A stretch of 64,000 nucleotides of DNA from Mediterranea sp. An20 (GTDB taxonomy: Bacteria > Bacteroidota > Bacteroidia > Bacteroidales > Bacteroidaceae). Where the stretch lies: contig NZ_NFJV01000009.1 in assembly GCF_002160055.1 (NCBI RefSeq), positions 1 to 64,000 of the forward strand, given 5' to 3'. Positions 17,467 to 24,037 of this stretch are shown here, in pieces. A program made the translations under genes and the position numbers. The notes under the pieces were generated by a model, which was not told the origin of the DNA, did not search any database, and saw only the letters and a list, made by a program, of their open reading frames with translations. Each line of letters opens with the position of its first letter. The first letter of the stretch is position 1.

Positions 17467-18264
17467 ATGAAAAATTATGGTCTGGTTTCCATTATAACTC
17501 CGACTTATAATGCAGCACGATTTATAGGTGAAACTATAGAATCTGTCTTGAGACAAACCTATCCTCATTGGGAATTATTAATTACAGATGATTGCTCATC
17601 AGATGACACAGTACATGTGATAGAGGGATACGCCAAAAAAGATAGTCGGATTAAACTATTCGTTCTGAAGCAAAACGCAGGTGCGGCTGTAGCTCGTAAT
17701 AATTCCATAGACAAGGCACAAGGACGTTATATTGCTTTCTTGGACGGAGATGATTGGTGGTATCCGAATAAACTGGAAGTCCAGCTGGACTTTATGGAGA
17801 AGCATAAGTATGAATTTGTGTTTTCGGCCTTTGAATATGCGGATGAGCATTTGAATGTGACAGGTATTTCTTGGAAACCCTGGCGTATATCCAAGCGCAA
17901 TATGAAGATTGGTTGCAATATAGGTACTCCTGGAGTTATTTATGATACGAAGCGCATCGGTAAAATTTATATGCCGAAACTTAAGACAGGGGAAGATTGG
18001 GGAACATGGCTGAGGGTTGTTCAACAGACTGACTATGCGTATGCCATAAATTCTCCATTGTGGAAATACCGGGTGATAAAAGGGTCTTTATCGTCCGACA
18101 AATGGAAACTGGTCCAAAATGACATCAGAATGTACAGGGAAGTTTTGGGTTATTCCAAAGTTCAAAGCATACTGATGTTTTTTTTGCTCTTTCTGCCCAA
18201 TCATTTCTTGAAATTGATAAAGAACAGAATTGACAGTAATCGCTATTTGCAGAAACATGGATAA
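17467..18264 (+). CDS. Glycosyltransferase family 2
   Basis: This 265-residue GT-A protein has VSIITPTYNAARFIGETIESVL at its start, the conserved DDCSSDDT and the AFLDGDDWW metal-binding motif near residue 95. It resembles teichuronic-acid and O-antigen GT2 enzymes that build repeat units at the inner face of the membrane. It overlaps the next gene by 8 bp. Sugar specificity cannot be assigned. Confidence 0.88.
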   Translation: MKNYGLVSIITPTYNAARFIGETIESVLRQTYPHWELLITDDCSSDDTVHVIEGYAKKDSRIKLFVLKQNAGAAVARNNSIDKAQGRYIAFLDGDDWWYPNKLEVQLDFMEKHKYEFVFSAFEYADEHLNVTGISWKPWRISKRNMKIGCNIGTPGVIYDTKRIGKIYMPKLKTGEDWGTWLRVVQQTDYAYAINSPLWKYRVIKGSLSSDKWKLVQNDIRMYREVLGYSKVQSILMFFLLFLPNHFLKLIKNRIDSNRYLQKHG

Positions 18265-19039
18265 ATTAAAATTGGTCTTTCACTCTATTTTGCTAGTCAT
18301 AAACATCCTATCTCTCATCATCCTTTTACAAGTAGTATTCCAAGTCATCCCTTACTGGGAATGTGATTGGCCAACGGACAAGATAGCACGGGTAAATGAT
18401 ATGGCAAAGGATTTTAGCATTACGGTGATTTCCAGCACGATATTTTATCTCTTGTTAGTGGTCATCCCTGAAGAAATCAAACGGCGTCAAATACGAAAGC
18501 GTACACAGGATGCCATAGACAGCCTTGCAAACGGTATGCAGGAAATCATAGCTTACTTGGCTTACAAATGTTCAATATCCCGGAAGACAGATGACCCGCA
18601 TTATTTGAAGATTGAACCTGCTGCATTCGGGCCAATAACGGATTTTCAAAAGAATCAGCAAACCGGATTTTATTATAGCTACACTCAAAATGGCAAGAAG
18701 GAACTTACCAATGTTAGCAATTGGGATGAGATTTCCTATCTTTATTCACGCGTTTGTTGGTTAAAACATGCCACACTGGATTACCTGGATATCCCTGTCA
18801 TCGTCTATGAAAATCCAGAGTTGGTGCTACTGATCAGGCAAATCCGGAGAAGTAGCTTCATTTGGGATGTGGAAATGAAACATTCCATACCGGTTTGCAC
18901 CATATCCAAAATGAACGAGAGTATTCAAGTTTTCTACTCGCTGTATCTTTCACTTTGCAAACATGTCAAGCATCTACAGGAATTGAATGTGGGTGATGAA
19001 GATGCGGCCAAGATAACCCCTATTGCGGTAAAGCAATAA
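18257..19039 (+). CDS. Membrane protein of unknown function ending the polysaccharide operon
   Basis: Starting at ATG 18257, which overlaps the GT2 stop, this gives 260 residues. Two hydrophobic segments, near residues 6-32 and 52-70, form a probable membrane hairpin. They are followed by a long, mostly polar region with the basic stretch EEIKRRQIRKRTQDA. No motif that I recognise is present. Its place as last gene of the operon and its overlap with a glycosyltransferase suggest a link to glycan assembly, but no function can be given. Confidence 0.65.
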   Translation: MDKLKLVFHSILLVINILSLIILLQVVFQVIPYWECDWPTDKIARVNDMAKDFSITVISSTIFYLLLVVIPEEIKRRQIRKRTQDAIDSLANGMQEIIAYLAYKCSISRKTDDPHYLKIEPAAFGPITDFQKNQQTGFYYSYTQNGKKELTNVSNWDEISYLYSRVCWLKHATLDYLDIPVIVYENPELVLLIRQIRRSSFIWDVEMKHSIPVCTISKMNESIQVFYSLYLSLCKHVKHLQELNVGDEDAAKITPIAVKQ

Positions 19040-19150
19040 AAATCTCAGATTCTTATTAAAAGCCGGTGATGGCTTAATCCTTTTATAGCCCGAGGCATTC
19101 ATGTTTCGGATCAGTTTTGTCACCAGAAAATAATCAATCCCAATCAAAAT

Positions 19151-19207
19151 ATGGATCAAAATCAACAGACCGAAGAGCAGGAAATCGACCTGCTGGAGCT
19201 TGCGTAA
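19151..19207 (+). pseudogene. Wzz-like N-terminal stub (18 codons), likely remnant of a chain-length regulator
   Basis: The reading frame MDQNQQTEEQEIDLLELA ends in TAA. Bacteroidales Wzz chain-length proteins commonly start with a polar leader followed by E-I-D-L-x-E-L-A-x-K-L, and the +1 frame after the alanine codon reads Arg-Lys. This looks like the 5' end of a wzz gene broken by a small indel and by recombination with the IS-like sequence to its right. The match is short, so the call is tentative. Confidence 0.45.
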
Positions 19208-19246
19208 GCACTCAATTCCGTTATAGGCATTGAAATATAAGGTCAG

Positions 19247-19254
19247 TATATTTG
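19247..19254 (+). promoter_or_regulatory. Bacteroides -7 box (TATATTTG) before the IS66 tnpA-like gene
   Basis: TATATTTG matches the TAnnTTTG consensus and lies 26 bp before the ATG at 19281. Confidence 0.55.
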
Positions 19255-19280
19255 CACTACAAACCTCAAATTATAAGATT

Positions 19281-19658
19281 ATGGCAAGTAGTGAAGATTT
19301 TCAAAGAGTCTATGAACTCTACAAAAAGCAAGGTGTTCCTAACGGTATTTCCATCGTGAATTTCTGCCAGCAGCAGGGTATTGTGTACTCACAGTTTGAA
19401 AGATGGTTCAAGTCCAGGAAGAAACCGTCAAAGGCATCCGTCCATCCCATCCGTATCGTTGACGGGGATGACCAGACAACCCCAGCTCAAGAATCTGATG
19501 AAGACAAGCCCTCAGACTTGGATTCCGGCGGTCAGAAGGGAACCGTATTGCGTTTCGGCATAACGGTCCGTACCAATCAAGGGCTTTCCCTCCGGCAGAA
19601 TAATTTAACCTACCGCCAGCTGTTGCATCTGGTAGAGAAGCTGGAGGTTCTATGTTAG
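19281..19658 (+). CDS. IS66-family accessory protein TnpA-like
   Basis: The protein MASSEDFQRVYELYKKQG has 125 residues. It contains the small helix-turn-helix region (ISIVNFCQQQGIVYSQFERWF) and downstream IHP-type motif (VHPIRIVDGDD) seen in TnpA of Bacteroides IS66 elements. An upstream in-frame ATG at 19230 precedes the promoter-like box and is unlikely. The stop overlaps an ATG in the form ATGTTAG, the usual tnpA-tnpB coupling. The rest of the element is missing, so this is probably a relic. Confidence 0.7.
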   Translation: MASSEDFQRVYELYKKQGVPNGISIVNFCQQQGIVYSQFERWFKSRKKPSKASVHPIRIVDGDDQTTPAQESDEDKPSDLDSGGQKGTVLRFGITVRTNQGLSLRQNNLTYRQLLHLVEKLEVLC

Positions 19659-19709
19659 CGATTACAGGAGGCATCTCCTTATGGTTATTTATGGCTTGCT
19701 GCCTGTAAA
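19653..19709 (+). pseudogene. Truncated IS66 tnpB start
   Basis: An 18-codon frame beginning MLAITGGISLWLF starts in the tnpA stop region. It resembles the first residues of Bacteroides IS66 TnpB proteins, which then continue with a DMRKG motif that is absent here. Confidence 0.45.
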
Positions 19710-19775
19710 GCGGGGGCACGTCAGAATTGGACGCTTACCGCCGTTCGGCAGACATAGCTTACTAAAAACGCCGCT

Positions 19776-19813
19776 ATCCGGAGACGCACTTCTGCATCTC
19801 CGGATTTTTTTTT
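19776..19813 (+). terminator. Rho-independent terminator
   Basis: ATCCGGAGA (19776-19784) pairs with TCTCCGGAT (19797-19805) around a 12-nt loop, followed by a run of nine T residues. It would end transcripts from the IS remnant or the polysaccharide operon. Confidence 0.8.
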
Positions 19814-19820
19814 GTTCGCT

Positions 19821-19852
19821 TTTGAGCATTTCCTGCAAAAACTTTATCTTTG
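19821..19852 (+). promoter_or_regulatory. Promoter of the first Rpn gene
   Basis: A -33 box TTTG (19821-19824) and a -7 box TATCTTTG (19845-19852) are separated by 20 bp, matching the Bacteroides promoter. The coding start follows 28 bp later. Confidence 0.7.
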
Positions 19853-19880
19853 TACGGCTAATTATAATTACCAATGTATT

Positions 19881-20768
19881 ATGAGTGATTTGAAAGACAA
19901 ATATATCCGTTTCGATTGGGCCATCAAACGTCTGTTGCGGCAGAAAGCTAATTTCGGTGTGCTGGAGGGGTTCCTAACGGTGTTCCTGGGAGAACCCATA
20001 ACTATCGTCGAGATACTGGAAAGCGAAAGTAACCAACTCTCTGCGGACGACAAGTTTAACCGTGTAGACATAAAGGCCCGTAACAGCAAGGGGGAGATTA
20101 TTATTATCGAGGTGCAAAACACCCGTGAATTGTATTACCTGGAGCGGGTGCTTTATGGAGTGGCTAAAGCCATCACAGAACATATCAGTTTGGGCAACTC
20201 TTACGAACAAGTGAAGAAGGTCTATTCTATCAGTATCTTGTATTTTGATTTGGGCCTGGGAAGTGACTATCTGTATCACGGACAAAACCAGTTTGTTGGC
20301 GTACATACAAAGGACCTGCTACAGATAAGAAGCAAGGAACGTAATGCCATTGTGTCCAGGCTTCCTTCTGAAATCTTCCCGGAATATATCCTTATTCGGG
20401 TCAACGAATTCGACCAGGTAGCCGTCACGCCTCTTGACGAATGGATGCGTTATCTGAAGGATGGTATCATTGCGGCCGATACCTCGGCTCCGGGGTTGGG
20501 GGAAGCTCGTGAGAAACTGAAATATTACTCCATGTCGCCCGAAGATCAACGTGCGTATGATGAACATCTGAATGCCATTATGATTCAGAATGATGTGTTG
20601 AACACAGCTAAGTTGGAAGGTCGTGCAGAAGGTCGTGCAGAAGGTCGTGCAGAAGGTCGTGCAGAAGGCATTTTGGAAACAGCCCGCAACCTGAAAAAGA
20701 TGGGGATGGATGTTGCATTCATTGCACAAGCAACCGGTTTGCTTACCGATGAAATCGATGCTTTGTGA
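19881..20768 (+). CDS. Rpn-family PD-(D/E)XK nuclease / putative transposase with C-terminal EGRA repeats
   Basis: Starting at ATG 19881 gives 295 residues. The N-terminal half is the PDDEXK_2-type domain, with DKFNRVDIKARNSKGEIIIIEVQ containing the catalytic Asp, Glu and Gln. The C-terminal part has four in-frame copies of Glu-Gly-Arg-Ala and a short helical end. Rpn proteins are DNases reported to promote recombination and to act in phage defence; some contain an internally started C-terminal antitoxin. The longer frame from 19812 lies before the promoter and is rejected. A second Rpn-like gene lies at 27153-28028. Confidence 0.85.
   Translation: MSDLKDKYIRFDWAIKRLLRQKANFGVLEGFLTVFLGEPITIVEILESESNQLSADDKFNRVDIKARNSKGEIIIIEVQNTRELYYLERVLYGVAKAITEHISLGNSYEQVKKVYSISILYFDLGLGSDYLYHGQNQFVGVHTKDLLQIRSKERNAIVSRLPSEIFPEYILIRVNEFDQVAVTPLDEWMRYLKDGIIAADTSAPGLGEAREKLKYYSMSPEDQRAYDEHLNAIMIQNDVLNTAKLEGRAEGRAEGRAEGRAEGILETARNLKKMGMDVAFIAQATGLLTDEIDAL
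20619..20666 (+). repeat. Four tandem 12-bp repeats in the Rpn gene
   Basis: The unit GGTCGTGCAGAA occurs four times without change and encodes Gly-Arg-Ala-Glu. Copy-number change would keep the frame but alter the linker between the nuclease domain and the C-terminal helices. Confidence 0.92.
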
Positions 20769-20830
20769 TAATAATTTCCGTTTATTAGATAGGGATATTT
20801 ACTGAATATCCCCTTCCACACCTACGGGCA

Positions 20831-20866
20831 TAAAAAAAGTCTGGGTGCTTTCGCACGACAGACTTT
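20831..20866 (-). terminator. Terminator of the small lipoprotein gene
   Basis: On the minus strand AAAGTCTG and CAGACTTT form a stem with an inner GTGC-GAAA-GCAC hairpin, followed by seven T residues. It lies 32 bp after the stop codon. Confidence 0.8.
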
Positions 20867-20897
20867 CAATTCTCTCTTAAGTCCGAGATAAGCCGAA

Positions 20898-21092
20898 TTA
20901 TTCAGCAACTGCGGTAGTGTCTGTAGCGGCAGCTGTGCTGTCTGTTGCAGTTGTGTCAGCTGCTGCGGGTGCTACTTCTTCTGTTGCAGGTGCTGCAGCT
21001 TCTGTTGCTTCAGTATTAGCTGCTTTGTTACCACCACAAGATGCGAAAGATACGGCTACCATGGCTACGGCCATCAAAACTAACTTTTTCAT
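20898..21092 (-). CDS. Small Ala/Thr-rich lipoprotein
   Basis: This 64-residue protein has a signal peptide with a lipobox ending in Ala-Ser-Cys (about residue 19), followed by a low-complexity tail rich in Ala, Thr, Glu and Asp. It is probably a small surface or periplasmic lipoprotein. A promoter and a strong terminator frame the gene, so it is a single-gene unit. No known function. Confidence 0.75.
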   Translation of the reverse strand: MKKLVLMAVAMVAVSFASCGGNKAANTEATEAAAPATEEVAPAAADTTATDSTAAATDTTAVAE

Positions 21093-21143
21093 TTTCTTTG
21101 CTTTTTAAAACGTAATACAATCAATTGCTTTATTAAAACGTCG

Positions 21144-21151
21144 CAAAGGTA
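21144..21151 (-). promoter_or_regulatory. -7 box TACCTTTG of the small lipoprotein gene
   Basis: The plus strand reads CAAAGGTA, so the minus strand has TACCTTTG, a perfect TAnnTTTG, 51 bp before the start codon. Confidence 0.6.
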
Positions 21152-21300
21152 TAGACTTTTTGGATAGGTTGTACTCAAAAATACGATTTTTTTTTCATTT
21201 TTTTGTAAGTTCTCTCTTTTCGGTATGCTTTTGTCATTGAATTGTAATGACTTGGAGAAAGAAAAGAGGGGGCTGTTGTCGGTTTACTGAGAATAATGCG

Positions 21301-21308
21301 TACCTTTG
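21301..21308 (+). promoter_or_regulatory. -7 box TACCTTTG of mtaB
   Basis: TACCTTTG lies 21 bp before the ATG at 21330. A weak TTGT at 21276-21279 may be the -33 box. Confidence 0.6.
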
Positions 21309-21329
21309 CCCGCATATTTATAACTCCTT

Positions 21330-22670
21330 ATGATAGATACTCAGATATTTCAGGATAAGACAGCGGTGTATTACACCCTCGGGTGCAAGTTGAATTTCTC
21401 CGAAACTTCCACCATCGGAAGGATGCTGCAGGAAGCGGGAGTGCGAACGGCACGACGGGGCGAGAAAGCGGATATTTGTGTGGTCAATACATGTTCTGTC
21501 ACCGAGGTGGCAGATAAGAAGTGCCGGCAGGCTATCCATAGGTTGGTGAGGCAGCATCCGGGGGCCTTTGTGGTGGTGACGGGATGTTATGCCCAGCTTA
21601 AACCGGAGGATGTGGCAAAGATTGACGGTGTAGATGTGGTGCTCGGTGCTGAGCAGAAGAAAGATTTGCTGAAGTATTTAGGCAATCTGCAGAAGCATGG
21701 GGCGGGAGAGGCGCACACCTCTGCCCTGAAAGACATCCGCAGTTTTGTGCCTTCGTGTTCGCGGGGCGACCGCACGCGTTTCTTTCTGAAGGTGCAGGAC
21801 GGTTGTGATTATTTCTGTTCTTACTGCACCATTCCCTTTGCACGCGGGCGCAGCCGTAACGGCAGCATTGCTTCTATCGTGGAGCAGGCTCGGCAGGCTG
21901 TGGCCGAAGGGGGAAAGGAGATTGTGCTGACGGGAGTAAACATCGGCGATTTCGGGCGTTCTACCGGCGAGACTTTCTTCGACTTGGTAAAGGCATTGGA
22001 TGGGGTAGAGGGGGTAGAGCGTTACCGGATCTCTTCTATCGAACCCAATTTGCTGACGGATGAAATCATCGATTTTGTAGCGCAGTCACGTCGTTTTATG
22101 CCTCATTTCCATATCCCGTTGCAGGCTGGTTGCGATGAGGTGCTGAAGCTGATGCGCCGCCGTTATGACACGGCTTTGTTTGCATCGAAGATAGAGCGGA
22201 TAAGGATGCGCATGCCCGATGCTTTTATCGGGGTGGACGTGATTGTGGGCACAAGGGGAGAGACGGAGGAATATTTTGAGCGTTCCTACGATTTCCTGTC
22301 CGGATTGGATGTGACGCAGTTGCATGTATTCAGTTATTCCGAGCGTCCCGGTACGCAGGCTTTGAAGATAGATTATGCAGTGCCGCCGCAGGAGAAGCAC
22401 CGGCGCAGCCAACGTTTGCTGGAGCTGTCGGACGGAAAGCTACGGGCTTTTTATGCACGCCATATCGGACAGACGGTGCCGGTTCTGCTGGAACGTTCTA
22501 AACCGGGAATGCCCATGCATGGGTTTACACCAAATTATATCCGGGTGGAGGTGCCTCACGATGATACGTTGGATAATCAGGTAGTTCCGGTGCGTTTGGG
22601 TGATTTCAATGCTGATGCTTCGGCATTGGAGGGGGTGATACTTACGGCCGGGAAAGAGAGGTCTTTATAA
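21330..22670 (+). CDS. mtaB: tRNA (t6A37) methylthiotransferase MtaB
   Basis: The 446-residue protein has the three domains of methylthiotransferases. The N-terminal UPF0004 domain carries cluster cysteines 19, 55 and 86; the radical SAM domain has GCDYFCSYC (Cys159, 163, 166); a TRAM-like end follows. MtaB converts t6A to ms2t6A at position 37 of ANN-reading tRNAs, using two [4Fe-4S] clusters. The length and the pattern NTCSVTEVADKKCRQ near the N terminus favour MtaB over MiaB or RimO. A glycosyltransferase gene follows after 9 bp. Confidence 0.9.
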   Translation: MIDTQIFQDKTAVYYTLGCKLNFSETSTIGRMLQEAGVRTARRGEKADICVVNTCSVTEVADKKCRQAIHRLVRQHPGAFVVVTGCYAQLKPEDVAKIDGVDVVLGAEQKKDLLKYLGNLQKHGAGEAHTSALKDIRSFVPSCSRGDRTRFFLKVQDGCDYFCSYCTIPFARGRSRNGSIASIVEQARQAVAEGGKEIVLTGVNIGDFGRSTGETFFDLVKALDGVEGVERYRISSIEPNLLTDEIIDFVAQSRRFMPHFHIPLQAGCDEVLKLMRRRYDTALFASKIERIRMRMPDAFIGVDVIVGTRGETEEYFERSYDFLSGLDVTQLHVFSYSERPGTQALKIDYAVPPQEKHRRSQRLLELSDGKLRAFYARHIGQTVPVLLERSKPGMPMHGFTPNYIRVEVPHDDTLDNQVVPVRLGDFNADASALEGVILTAGKERSL

Positions 22671-22679
22671 GAGAGCCGG

Positions 22680-23735
22680 ATGATGGATAAGGTAGCTGTA
22701 GTCATATTGAATTGGAACGGTTGTGAAATGTTGCAGCGTTTCCTGCCAAACGTGGTCCGCTTGACGGAAGAAGACGGAGGAGTGGTATGGGTGGCCGACA
22801 ATGGGTCGACGGATGCCTCTGTCGGGATGCTGCGGCGTGATTTCCCTTCTGTCCGTCTGATAGTCTTGGAGCATAATTATGGTTTTGCCGAAGGTTATAA
22901 CCGGGCCTTGGCACAGGTAGAAGCAGAATACGTGGTGCTGCTCAATTCGGATGTGGAGGTAACGGAACACTGGTTGCGCCCCTTGGTGGCTTATATGGAT
23001 GAGCATCCTGGCGTGGCGGCTTGTCAGTCCAAGTTGCGCAGTTGGCGCGAGCGCGACCGCTTTGAGTATGCCGGTGCGGCGGGCGGCTTTATCGACCGTT
23101 ATGGCTATCCTTTTTGCCGGGGGCGCCTGATGGGGAATGTTGAACAGGACCGGGGGCAGTATGATACTGTGTTGCCGGTTTTCTGGGCATCGGGTGCTGC
23201 TTTGTTTATCCGCCGTGCCGATTACATGGAGGCGGGGGGACTGGATAGTCGTTTCTTTGCCCACATGGAGGAGATAGACCTTTGCTGGAGGCTCCGTGCC
23301 CGCGGACGTGGGGTGGTGTGCATACCCGGTAGCGTGGTCTGTCATGTGGGGGCTGCCACGTTGAAGCGGGAGAATCCGCACAAGACTTTCCTGAATTTCC
23401 GCAACAATCTTTTGATGCTTTACAAGAATCTGCCTGCGCGGGAACTGGCCTCGGTCATGCGTGTGCGTGCCTGCCTGGATTATGTGGCAGCCTTGCAGTT
23501 TCTGCTGACGGGACAGTGGAAGAATGCGCAGGCTGTGCTTCGGGCACGTCGTGAATTTCATGAGTTGAAGCCATTGTATGCGGCGGTTCGGACGGAGAAT
23601 CTGCGTCTGACAGTGGTGGAAGATATTCCGGAACGCTGCCGTTTCAGTCTGCTTTGGCAGTTTTTTGTGCGGGGGAGGAAAGAGTTCTCGCAACTTTACT
23701 CCGGTGGAAGGCGTGATGTGGGAATAATGAAATGA
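22680..23735 (+). CDS. Glycosyltransferase family 2 (rhamnosyltransferase-like)
   Basis: This 351-residue GT-A protein starts VAVVILNWNGCEML, has the VVLLNSDVEVTEHWL metal motif near residue 95 and a FFAHMEEIDLCWR acceptor-site motif near residue 200, typical of GT2 enzymes related to rhamnosyltransferases. It has no long membrane segment. It probably shares the mtaB transcript although the functions look unrelated. Sugar specificity is unknown. Confidence 0.85.
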   Translation: MMDKVAVVILNWNGCEMLQRFLPNVVRLTEEDGGVVWVADNGSTDASVGMLRRDFPSVRLIVLEHNYGFAEGYNRALAQVEAEYVVLLNSDVEVTEHWLRPLVAYMDEHPGVAACQSKLRSWRERDRFEYAGAAGGFIDRYGYPFCRGRLMGNVEQDRGQYDTVLPVFWASGAALFIRRADYMEAGGLDSRFFAHMEEIDLCWRLRARGRGVVCIPGSVVCHVGAATLKRENPHKTFLNFRNNLLMLYKNLPARELASVMRVRACLDYVAALQFLLTGQWKNAQAVLRARREFHELKPLYAAVRTENLRLTVVEDIPERCRFSLLWQFFVRGRKEFSQLYSGGRRDVGIMK

Positions 23736-24037
23736 CTCATGGGTGAGTGTCCGATATGTGAACATGTATCTGTTTGTCGGACAGATTATTGGTTCTAATT
23801 GCTTAGCTATCGGCTTTTAAGTGCGTAGCAGAACGCTTCCAAGCGCTTGAGAATTTACTTTGGGGCTCTTGGCGCATTGTGAGTCTTCCGGATGGCGTGG
23901 GGGTGACAGCAGGAATAGTTTTTTTAACGGCAGGTCTTCTATGAAGAAGAAAGGCATACGAAGAATCGCGTACTTCCATATTTGGGGTGGAAGTACGCGA
24001 TTCACGACAAGTCTGGTTTGGTAAAATATCAAAGCGA
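23736..24037. other. Gene-free region with a dispersed repeat and a long hairpin
   Basis: This 302-bp gap has no convincing reading frame. It holds one copy of a dispersed 20-bp unit (CTTCCAAGCGCTTGAGAATT, 23836-23855) that also forms the hairpin at 32488-32531, and a perfect 15-bp inverted repeat (23963-24003). The two flanking genes converge here. Confidence 0.6.
23963..24003. repeat. Perfect 15-bp inverted repeat with 11-nt loop
   Basis: GAATCGCGTACTTCC (23963-23977) and GGAAGTACGCGATTC (23989-24003) flank an 11-nt loop. No T-run follows on either strand. It sits 35 bp after the minus-strand PPDK-like gene, between convergent genes, so it may protect or terminate the 3' ends. Confidence 0.85.

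Larger units (their letters stand above)
19281..19709 (+). mobile_element. IS66-type insertion sequence remnant
   Basis: A tnpA-like gene is followed by the first 18 codons of a tnpB-like gene (MLAITGG, TAA at 19707-19709). No tnpC transposase and no terminal inverted repeats were seen. It marks the right border of the polysaccharide locus next to the Wzz-like stub and suggests past recombination there. Confidence 0.6.

Noticed and set aside
19758..19813. Frame reading LLKTPLSGDALLHL, resembling the NPLSGD motif of IS66 TnpB
   Set aside because: The segment is part of a palindromic terminator, and no neighbouring TnpB sequence is in frame, so the likeness is probably chance.
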